From Alphaproteobacteria bacterium (GTDB lineage: Bacteria; Pseudomonadota; Alphaproteobacteria; Elsterales; Elsteraceae): DNA of 7,888 nucleotides. The stretch covers positions 1,882-9,769 of the forward strand of contig JAAFHH010000017.1 of NCBI GenBank assembly GCA_013297545.1, read 5' to 3'. Below are positions 1 to 5,480 of this stretch, piece after piece. The translations under genes were made by a program, and so were the position numbers. Under the pieces are notes generated by a model. It was not told the origin of the DNA. It searched no databases and saw only the letters and a list, made by a program, of their open reading frames with translations. How positions within the stretch are numbered: position 1 is the first letter of the stretch; every line of letters begins with the position of its first letter.

Positions 1-534
1 CTCGGTGATCAGGCCGGTGCGCAGGGCCGTGTCCGCATCGAAGCGGTCCGCCGTCAGGATCAGCCGCTTCGCCGTGGACGCCGATACTGTGGCGAGCAGG
101 GCTGCCGTCTCCCGCGCGCCATAGATCAAGCCGATCCGGGTTGCCGGGATTGCGAAGGTGGCGCCAGCGCTCGCCAGGCGCAGATCCGCACCGAGTGCCA
201 GGCCGAGGCCGGAGCCGAAACACACCCCATCAATCGCAGCAATCACGGGGGCGGCAATGCGGGCGAGGCTCGCGTGGGCGGCATCCACCAGGCCTTCGTA
301 GGCGCGGCCGGCTGCGGCGTCGCCGCGGGCACTGGCGAATTCCGCGATGTCCGCACCGGCGCTGAAGTGGCCGCCAGCGCCCGTTAGGATCAGGCAGCCG
401 AGCTGGTCATCGGCGGCCAGCTGGTCGAGTGCTGCCGTCAAGTCGCCCCACGTCGCCTGATCAAGCGCGTTGCGCTTGTCTGGCCGGTTGAGGGTGAGGG
501 TGGCGACAGCGCCGGCTCGGGTGAGGGTGATCAT
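1..534 (-). CDS. Enoyl-CoA hydratase/isomerase (crotonase) family protein, 3' end cut by the window
   Basis: The first 178 residues are visible; family members usually have about 255-265, so roughly the last 80 lie beyond the left edge. The crotonase fold is shown by NRPDKRNAL (16-24), the first oxyanion-hole segment HFSAGADI (56-63) and the second, GVCFGSGLGLALGAD (103-117), followed by FAIPATRIG (127-135). The family binds acyl-CoA thioesters and stabilises an enolate, usually in the cytoplasm during fatty-acid or amino-acid breakdown. Two things are odd. The usual GGG of the second oxyanion segment is GSG. The two glutamates of classical hydratases (GGGxE and PE; Glu144 and Glu164 in rat mitochondrial hydratase) are Gly111 and Ala131. 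Simple hydratase activity is therefore doubtful; isomerase, decarboxylase, hydrolase or a specialised lyase is possible. The ATG (534-532) overlaps the stop of the upstream MFS gene as ATGA, so the two are probably translated together. Family is secure; reaction is unknown. Confidence 0.93.
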   Translation of the reverse strand, partial: MITLTRAGAVATLTLNRPDKRNALDQATWGDLTAALDQLAADDQLGCLILTGAGGHFSAGADIAEFASARGDAAAGRAYEGLVDAAHASLARIAAPVIAAIDGVCFGSGLGLALGADLRLASAGATFAIPATRIGLIYGARETAALLATVSASTAKRLILTADRFDADTALRTGLITE

Positions 535-1742
535 CGTTGGTCTCGCACCGGTACCAGTTGGAAGGCGGCAAATCCCAGCGCGCAGCACACGATCGCGTAG
601 CCGATGATCGCCTGATAGCCACCGGTCCAATCATAAATCCAGCCGCCGATGAAGGCGCCCAGTGCTGCACCAAAGCCATAGCCGCAGGTGATCGCGCCGT
701 AGATGGCCCCCAGCCGCGGCCCCGCGAACAGGCGCGCCGCCATGCTGGAGACGATCGGCCCGCGCGTACCCGACGATAGGCCATAGACGAAGATGAACAG
801 GCCGAGCAGCGGTACCGAGGGGGCTTGCTCTAGGGCCAGCAACAGCAGCAATCCGGTGGCGGTCATCGCAAAGGAAAGGCCGACCACGCGCGCATGGCCA
901 ATCCGGTCCGACAGGGTGCCGGCACTGGTGATGCCGATTGCGGAGATGAACCCGGCGATGCCGAAGGATGTGGCGGCAAACAGCGCCTCAAAGCCGATTT
1001 CGATCAAGTAGGCGACGATCTGCGGGGCAATCGCGAACATCGCGGCCGACGTGAAGAAGTACACACCGGTCAGGCCCCAAAACCCACGCTCGGTCAGCGC
1101 GCGGAAGAAACCGGTACCATCGAGCTGGCTGCGCTTGGCAGCCGGGTGCTCACGCGCGAGCCGCTTGAGCGGGATCAGCCAGACGATCGGCAACAGGCAG
1201 AGCGCCATCAGCGCCTGCGCCCGGTAGCCGGCAGCCCAGCCGGCGGCCTCAATCACCGCTTGGGTCGCCGGCACGATCACCAGCACACCGGTCCCCACAC
1301 TCGCGAAGATCAGGCCAAGCGCCAGGCCCGTGCGGCCCGGGAACAAGCGCGCCAGCAGCGGCATGTGCGCGACCCCACCAAGGCAGGCGGCCCCGAATCC
1401 GACCGCCACGCCGATCACCAGCTTGAACTGCCAGAGTTCGGTCAGGAACGGGGCAGCAAGGAAGGCGGAGGCTAAGGCCGCGAGCCCCAGGCTGTAGACC
1501 AAGCGCTGGCCCGCCCGGTCGACCAACCAGCCGACTGGCAGGCCAGAGGTGCCATTGACCAGCACGGTCAGCGCAAAGATGCGCACGACTTCGCCGCGGC
1601 TCCACTCGAACGCCTGCGCCAGCGGCAGCAGGAACACGACAAAGCTTTCGACCATGCCGCGGCCGATCGCGGTCAGCGCACAGCACGCGGCCAACACCAT
1701 CCAAGCGAGCGGGGCAACCGGCGAGCGGGTGGGGACAACCAT
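531..1742 (-). CDS. MFS transporter, monocarboxylate-transporter-like
   Basis: A 403-residue, very hydrophobic inner-membrane protein whose length and pattern fit a 12-helix major facilitator. The classic loop motif between helices 2 and 3 reads GWLVDRAGQR (71-80), and the repeated half has GTLSDRIGHAR (275-285) between helices 8 and 9. The segment FEWSRGEVVRIFAL (45-58) and the glycine-rich GYGFGAALGAFIGGWIYD (354-371) resemble the monocarboxylate/oxalate-formate antiporter branch, so a small organic acid is a reasonable but unproven substrate. The start is uncertain. ATG at 1742 gives a short cytoplasmic tail before helix 1 and is chosen because the extension from ATG at 1778 (12 residues) carries CGA and AGG arginine codons. 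Neither start has a clear ribosome-binding site. The gene is divergent from the GhrA-like reductase. Its TGA (533-531) overlaps the ATG of the crotonase gene, making a two-gene unit. Confidence 0.93.
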   Translation of the reverse strand: MVVPTRSPVAPLAWMVLAACCALTAIGRGMVESFVVFLLPLAQAFEWSRGEVVRIFALTVLVNGTSGLPVGWLVDRAGQRLVYSLGLAALASAFLAAPFLTELWQFKLVIGVAVGFGAACLGGVAHMPLLARLFPGRTGLALGLIFASVGTGVLVIVPATQAVIEAAGWAAGYRAQALMALCLLPIVWLIPLKRLAREHPAAKRSQLDGTGFFRALTERGFWGLTGVYFFTSAAMFAIAPQIVAYLIEIGFEALFAATSFGIAGFISAIGITSAGTLSDRIGHARVVGLSFAMTATGLLLLLALEQAPSVPLLGLFIFVYGLSSGTRGPIVSSMAARLFAGPRLGAIYGAITCGYGFGAALGAFIGGWIYDWTGGYQAIIGYAIVCCALGFAAFQLVPVRDQR

Positions 1743-1791
1743 CGCGCTAGGGTGGCGCCTTCGCGCGGCCTCGTCCATGCTGGCGACCGAC

Positions 1792-2721
1792 ATGGCGATC
1801 TTGTGTTTCCTGCACGACTTGTTCGGCCGGGAGCTGGCGGATGCAGTAACCGCCGCTCTGCCGGGCGAAGACATCCGCTGGTGGCCGGACCGTGGCCGGC
1901 CGGAGGATATCACCCACGCGCTGATCTGGCGGCCTCGGCCTGGCTTGTGGGATGGCTTGAGCCATCTGCGCCTGGTCTGCGGGACCGGGGCTGGTGTCGA
2001 TCACTTCGTGCTCGACCCCAGCTTTCCGCGCGCAGCCAAGCTGGTGCGCCAGATCGACGCCGGCTTTGCCGCGCGCATGGCGGACTATGTGCTGACCTGG
2101 GTGCTGTTCCACCACCGGGACAGCGCGCACTACCTGGCAGCCCAGAGCGCCGGTTCTTGGCAGCCGCGCGCGATGCGGGACACCAGTGCAACGACGGTTG
2201 GAGTGCTCGGCCTTGGCCAAATGGGTGGGCTCGCGGCCGACCGGCTGGCGGCGCTTGGTTTTCGCACCCTCGGCTGGGTGCAGCGCCCGCAAACTCGCGC
2301 CGGTGTCGAGGTGCTGGTCGGACTAGACGGCCTGCAGCAGCTGGCGCGGGAGGCCGACATCCTGGTTAACCTGCTGCCGCTGACGCCGGAGACGCGCGGC
2401 ATCCTCTCGGCTGATCTGTTCTGCCGGCTGAAGCCCGGTGCCATCCTGATCAATGTCGGCCGCGGCCCGCACTTGGTGGAGGCGGACTTGATCCCGGCCC
2501 TCGACCAGGGTTGGCTTGGGGCTGCCGTGCTCGATGTGTTTGAGACCGAACCGCTGCCCGCGGGCCATCGGTTCTGGGCTGATCCGCGCATCAGCATCAC
2601 CCCCCACGTCTCCAGTTCAGCCAGCGCGGCAACCGTCGCTGGCCACTTTGCCGATGCGGTCCGGCGCGAGCGGGCGGGCGAGCCGCTGCTCGGCCTGGTT
2701 GACTTCGCGCGCGGCTATTGA
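1792..2721 (+). CDS. ghrA: GhrA-type glyoxylate/hydroxypyruvate reductase (D-2-hydroxyacid dehydrogenase)
   Basis: A 309-residue cytoplasmic enzyme expected to reduce glyoxylate or hydroxypyruvate to glycolate or D-glycerate with NADPH. The nucleotide-binding loop is GLGQMG (140-145). The second strand ends in GWVQR (161-165), with Arg165 where NAD enzymes carry an acid, which favours NADP(H). The catalytic triad of the family is visible: Arg224 in NVGRG, Glu253 in DVFETEP and His272 in TPHVSS. The whole protein lines up with E. coli GhrA from memory, including the end VDFARGY (VDRARGY in E. coli) and nearly the same length. That match sets the start at ATG 1792 (MAILCFLHD) rather than ATG 1777. 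No strong ribosome-binding site precedes either. The deacylase gene follows after 8 bases, and an MFS transporter gene is divergent upstream. The substrate could be another 2-oxoacid; the GhrA subfamily itself is well supported. Confidence 0.93.
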   Translation: MAILCFLHDLFGRELADAVTAALPGEDIRWWPDRGRPEDITHALIWRPRPGLWDGLSHLRLVCGTGAGVDHFVLDPSFPRAAKLVRQIDAGFAARMADYVLTWVLFHHRDSAHYLAAQSAGSWQPRAMRDTSATTVGVLGLGQMGGLAADRLAALGFRTLGWVQRPQTRAGVEVLVGLDGLQQLAREADILVNLLPLTPETRGILSADLFCRLKPGAILINVGRGPHLVEADLIPALDQGWLGAAVLDVFETEPLPAGHRFWADPRISITPHVSSSASAATVAGHFADAVRRERAGEPLLGLVDFARGY

Positions 2722-2724
2722 GGA
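2720..2724 (+). promoter_or_regulatory. Ribosome-binding site overlapping the upstream stop codon
   Basis: GAGGA lies 5 bases before the ATG at 2730 and shares bases with the TGA stop (2719-2721) of the reductase gene. This decides the deacylase start at 2730 over an in-frame TTG at 2718, and suggests that translation of the two genes is coupled. Confidence 0.75.
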
Positions 2725-2729
2725 ACGCC

Positions 2730-3869
2730 ATGACCAAAACGATCGAACGCATCGACTTGCCCACCTCCAGCATCGGTACCAGCCGGCATGTGAAGGTGCA
2801 CCGCTATGGCCGGCCGGGTGCGGTTGCGAAGGCCTATTTCCAAGGCGCGCTGCACGCCGATGAGACGCCGGGCACTTTGGTCGCCCACCACCTGATCCGG
2901 CGCCTCGATGACGAAGCCGCCGCCGGCCGCGTGACTGGGGAGATCTTGGTGGTCCCAGTCGCCAACCCGATTGGCTTGGACCAGATCGTCTCCGGCCGGA
3001 TGATCGGGCGCTTTGATCTGGCGGGGCGCAGCAACTTCAACCGCGAGTTTCCCGATCTCACTGCCCAGGTAGGCGATGCGGTCGCGACCACGCTTGGTGC
3101 CAACCCGGCGGTCAACGCCCGCCTAATCCGTCAGGCCTTTGGTGCGGCGATCGCGAGCCTGCAGCCGGTCGGTGAACTCGCGAGCTTGCGCGTCACCTTG
3201 ATGCGCCTCGCCTTTGATGCGGACATCGTGGTCGACATGCACTGCGACAGCGTGGCACTCAGCCACCTCTACCTCTCGACCGACTGCTGGCCCGACGGCG
3301 CGGACTTGTCGGCCGCGATCGGCAGCTATGGCACGCTGCTGGCGCTCGACAGCGGTGGCCAGTCGTTCGATGAGGTGTTCAGCCTGATCTGGCACAGCTT
3401 GCGCCAGCGCTTCGCTGGCCGCTTTCCGATCCCGGTCGGCTGCCTGTCCGGCACAGCCGAATTCCGCGGCCAAGGCGATGTGACCGATACGGACGCCGCA
3501 GCGGATGCCGATGGTCTGATCCAGTTCCTGCGCCACCGCGGCCTGCTCGCCGGCACGGCCACCCTGCCGAAGCCGCTGTGTGACGCCACACCCCTCGAAG
3601 CAACGGACGTCGTGCGTGCCACGGCGAACGGCGTGATCGTGTTCGACCAGCCGATCGGCGCCCAGATCGCTAAGGGGCAGACCTTCGCCTGGATCATCGA
3701 CCCGCTAGCGGACGATCAAGCCGCTGCGCGCACGCCGGTGGTGAGTGCGACCAACGGCCTGTTCCTCACCCACTGCACCCACCGCCAAGTGCGGATCGGC
3801 CAGCCGGTTGCGAAAATCGTCGGATCCGAGCCGCTGCCAACCCGCAGCGGGAAGCTGGTCGCGGACTGA
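2730..3869 (+). CDS. Succinylglutamate desuccinylase/aspartoacylase family zinc deacylase
   Basis: A 379-residue, probably cytoplasmic, metallo-amidohydrolase of the AstE/aspartoacylase (M14-like) family, whose members hydrolyse N-acyl amino acids to the free amino acid and a carboxylate. The zinc motif HxxE is His42-Ala-Asp-Glu45 in QGALHADETPG. The third metal ligand is His171 in VDMHCDS. The expected catalytic Glu is Glu244 in GTAEFRGQGD. SNFNREFPD (101-109) supplies the Asn-Arg pair that usually contacts the substrate carboxylate. The C-terminal part (about 298-366) reads like the beta-barrel tail found in bacterial members, with repeated 'NG...G..I..GQ..A.I' patterns. It follows the GhrA-like reductase by 8 bases with an overlapping ribosome-binding site, so the pair is one operon. 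DoeB (acetyl-diaminobutyrate deacetylase of ectoine breakdown) belongs to this family, but no other ectoine gene is present, so the substrate is left open. Family assignment is strong. Confidence 0.9.
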   Translation: MTKTIERIDLPTSSIGTSRHVKVHRYGRPGAVAKAYFQGALHADETPGTLVAHHLIRRLDDEAAAGRVTGEILVVPVANPIGLDQIVSGRMIGRFDLAGRSNFNREFPDLTAQVGDAVATTLGANPAVNARLIRQAFGAAIASLQPVGELASLRVTLMRLAFDADIVVDMHCDSVALSHLYLSTDCWPDGADLSAAIGSYGTLLALDSGGQSFDEVFSLIWHSLRQRFAGRFPIPVGCLSGTAEFRGQGDVTDTDAAADADGLIQFLRHRGLLAGTATLPKPLCDATPLEATDVVRATANGVIVFDQPIGAQIAKGQTFAWIIDPLADDQAAARTPVVSATNGLFLTHCTHRQVRIGQPVAKIVGSEPLPTRSGKLVAD

Positions 3870-3941
3870 AGTCGTCACAGCCGCGATCCTGTCACGCCGC
3901 CATCATCAGACGGACTTCAATGGTGGCTATCGCTATCGCCT
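3870..3941 (+). other. 72-base intergenic gap, likely promoter/leader of the solute-binding pair
   Basis: This is the longest non-coding stretch in the window. It holds an imperfect inverted repeat (3896-3927, listed separately) and a short tandem CTATCG repeat (3927-3938). I see no convincing -35/-10 pair and no T-rich run that would make an intrinsic terminator. By position it is the best candidate for a promoter or 5' leader of the two genes downstream. Confidence 0.35.
3896..3927. repeat. Inverted repeat, 8-base arms with one G-T pair
   Basis: GCCGCCAT (3896-3903) can pair with ATGGTGGC (3920-3927) across a 16-base loop; seven pairs are Watson-Crick and one is G-T. It ends 14 bases before the start codon of the first solute-binding gene. 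No T-tract follows, so a simple terminator is unlikely. An operator or RNA hairpin in the leader is possible, and chance cannot be excluded at this length. Confidence 0.3.
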
Positions 3942-4706
3942 ATGGACGTGCCCCTGAAATCCCGGTACCTGGTCTGGCTGATCGCCCTGATGGCGATGCT
4001 GATCACCCGCAGCAGCGCGGCCGAGCCGGTGGTGGTGCGGTTGACCTCGCTCGAGTGGCCGCCCTACGCGGGCGAGACCCTACCTGACGGCGGCACGCAA
4101 GTGGCCCTGGTGCGTCAGGCCTTCGCGGCGGTTGGCGTGCAGCTGGAGGTGCAGTTCCTGCCGTTTCGCCGCGCCGTGCAGCTGGCGCGGACAGATCCGA
4201 CGCTTGCCGGCTACTTCCCGGAATACGCGGATGTCGATGATGACTTCGAGGTCTCGACCAGCCTCGGTGCCTCGCCGCTCGGGCTCGCCTATCGATCGGA
4301 TCGGCCGATCACCTGGTCGAGAGTGCCTGACCTCCGGGCGTTTCAGCCGATCGGCGTGGTCGCGGGCTACCTCAACGAGCCGGAGCTCGACCAGCTGGCA
4401 GCACGCCGGGAGCTCAGGGTCGAAGCCGCCCTCGACGACCTCAGCAATCTGCGCCGATTGATCCACGGTCGCGTCCAGATCGTGGTGATCGACCGTGCTG
4501 TGATGCGCTGGCTGGTCACCAACACCCCGGATCTGAGCCGTGCGGGAGGCAGCCTGCAGTTTCATCCAAGGTTGTTGGCGGAACGCACGCTGCACGTCGC
4601 ATTTCGCCGCCTGCCGCACGGCGACGCAGCACGCCTCCGCCTGGAGCAGGGCCTGCAACAGCTCGATCCAACCCAGATCCACCCCTACACCCGCGCTGGC
4701 CCCTGA
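3942..4706 (+). CDS. Secreted solute-binding protein-like (family 3 SBP fold), first tandem copy
   Basis: A 254-residue protein with a Sec signal peptide: charged start, hydrophobic core LVWLIALMAMLI (10-21), likely cleavage after Ser-Ala-Ala (25-27). The mature part opens with VVRLTSLEWPPYAGETLPDGG (31-51), the typical first strand and ligand-loop of periplasmic family 3 solute-binding proteins, followed by QFLPFRRAVQLAR (71-83) and AGYFPEYADVDDDF (89-102). VQIVVIDRAVMRWLV (178-192) and TLHVAFRRLPHG (216-227) fit the second lobe and hinge. The usual amino-acid-binding Arg context (TxxR before a 'vdFS' strand) is not visible, so the ligand is probably not a standard alpha-amino acid. The next gene is a close paralogue. 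No permease or ATPase gene lies nearby, so it may serve a distant transporter or act as a binding or sensor protein. Start: ATG 3942 lacks a ribosome-binding site; an in-frame GTG at 3948 is an alternative. Confidence 0.82.
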   Translation: MDVPLKSRYLVWLIALMAMLITRSSAAEPVVVRLTSLEWPPYAGETLPDGGTQVALVRQAFAAVGVQLEVQFLPFRRAVQLARTDPTLAGYFPEYADVDDDFEVSTSLGASPLGLAYRSDRPITWSRVPDLRAFQPIGVVAGYLNEPELDQLAARRELRVEAALDDLSNLRRLIHGRVQIVVIDRAVMRWLVTNTPDLSRAGGSLQFHPRLLAERTLHVAFRRLPHGDAARLRLEQGLQQLDPTQIHPYTRAGP

Positions 4707-4713
4707 GCCCCCG

Positions 4714-4720
4714 AAGGAGA
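4714..4720 (+). promoter_or_regulatory. Strong ribosome-binding site
   Basis: AAGGAGA sits 6 bases before the ATG at 4727, close to the ideal anti-16S match. It is by far the strongest site in the window and contrasts with the absence of one before the upstream paralogue. Confidence 0.85.
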
Positions 4721-4726
4721 ACCGCC

Positions 4727-5467
4727 ATGTCCTTGATCGCCCGCATCGCCGCCGTGCTGATGGTCTGTACTGCCGGCACAGCCGCAGCCCAAACCGAGGT
4801 GCGCTTGACCTCGATCGAATGGCCGCCTTATTCGGGTGCGGCCTTGCCAGAGGGTGGCGCCAGTGTCGCACTGGCGCGCGCTGCCTTCGCGGCCGAGGGC
4901 ATGCGCCTCACCGTCACCTTCCTGCCGTTCCGCCGCGCGGTTGAAGACGCGCGCCGGGACCCAACGATCGTCGGCTACTTCCCGGAATACGCCGAAGTGG
5001 AGGCGGATTTCACACCGTCGGTCAGCTTCGGCCTCTCGCCGCTCGGCTTTGCCCAGCTGGCGCAGCAGCCGTTCACTTGGACGACGGTGGCCGACCTCAC
5101 GGCCGTGCAGCCGATTGGCGTGGTCACCGGCTACATCAACGAGACGGCGTTCGATCTCGCGGTCAAAGAACGGCGCCTCACGGTCGATACCTCGAACGAC
5201 GACGTCGCGAACCTGCGCAAGATGGCGCTCGGCCGGCTGCGCGCCGCTGTGATCGATCGCCACGTGCTGGCCTACCTGCTTGCCAATGATCCGAGCCTGG
5301 CATCGGCGCGCACGGCAATCACCTTCAACCCGAGGCTGCTGGAGGAGAAGACCCTCCACATCGCGTTCCGCAGTGCCCCGCATGGCCAAGCCGCTGCGGC
5401 CGCGTTCGCGCGCGGGCTCGCCAAGATCGACCGGGCTGCAATCGATCGGCGGTTCCTGACCAACTAG
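4727..5467 (+). CDS. Secreted solute-binding protein-like (family 3 SBP fold), second tandem copy
   Basis: A 246-residue paralogue of the preceding protein. The signal peptide has a hydrophobic core IAAVLMVCTAGTAAA (7-21) with probable cleavage after Ala-Ala-Ala (19-21), leaving QTEVRLTSIEWPPYSG. Cys14 is not in a lipobox, so it is not predicted to be a lipoprotein. Landmarks match copy one without gaps: TFLPFRRAVEDAR (64-76), GYFPEYAEVEADF (83-95), QPIGVVTGYINE (128-139), AAVIDRHVLAYLL (173-185), NPRLLEEKTLHIAFR (201-215). I count roughly half the mature residues identical, more in the first lobe. At DNA level 21 bases are identical at 4208-4228 and 4972-4992. It begins 20 bases after copy one with an excellent ribosome-binding site, so the two are very likely cotranscribed and this one may be made in larger amount. 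The ligand is unknown. The gene converges with the hydroxyacid dehydrogenase, 13 bases between stops. Confidence 0.85.
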   Translation: MSLIARIAAVLMVCTAGTAAAQTEVRLTSIEWPPYSGAALPEGGASVALARAAFAAEGMRLTVTFLPFRRAVEDARRDPTIVGYFPEYAEVEADFTPSVSFGLSPLGFAQLAQQPFTWTTVADLTAVQPIGVVTGYINETAFDLAVKERRLTVDTSNDDVANLRKMALGRLRAAVIDRHVLAYLLANDPSLASARTAITFNPRLLEEKTLHIAFRSAPHGQAAAAAFARGLAKIDRAAIDRRFLTN

Positions 5468-5480
5468 GCTAGGTGTTGAT

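Noticed and set aside
894..1475. A 193-residue plus-strand frame opposite the MFS gene.
   Set aside because: The minus strand encodes a clear multi-helix transporter; the frame is charged, Arg/Gln-rich shadow sequence.
1549..1791. Extension of the GhrA-like frame upstream to 1549.
   Set aside because: It would run through the MFS coding region and add about 80 residues absent from GhrA, whose N-terminus matches the start at 1792.
2730..3869. Naming the deacylase DoeB and calling the region an ectoine breakdown cluster.
   Set aside because: Only family-level motifs are visible and no ectoine hydrolase, aminotransferase or ectoine transporter gene accompanies it.
4727..4792. Cys14 in the signal peptide of the second solute-binding protein, considered as a lipoprotein attachment site.
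   Set aside because: The preceding residues (Leu-Met-Val) do not form a lipobox, which needs Gly or Ala just before Cys, and a normal Ala-x-Ala cleavage site follows.
4080..5389. Long open frames on the minus strand (4080-4871 and 4685-5389) opposite the two solute-binding genes, which even resemble each other.
   Set aside because: They are antisense to genes with signal peptides and family motifs. Their mutual likeness follows from the sense-strand duplication, and they show no domain, plausible start context or normal composition (very rich in Arg, Gln and His).
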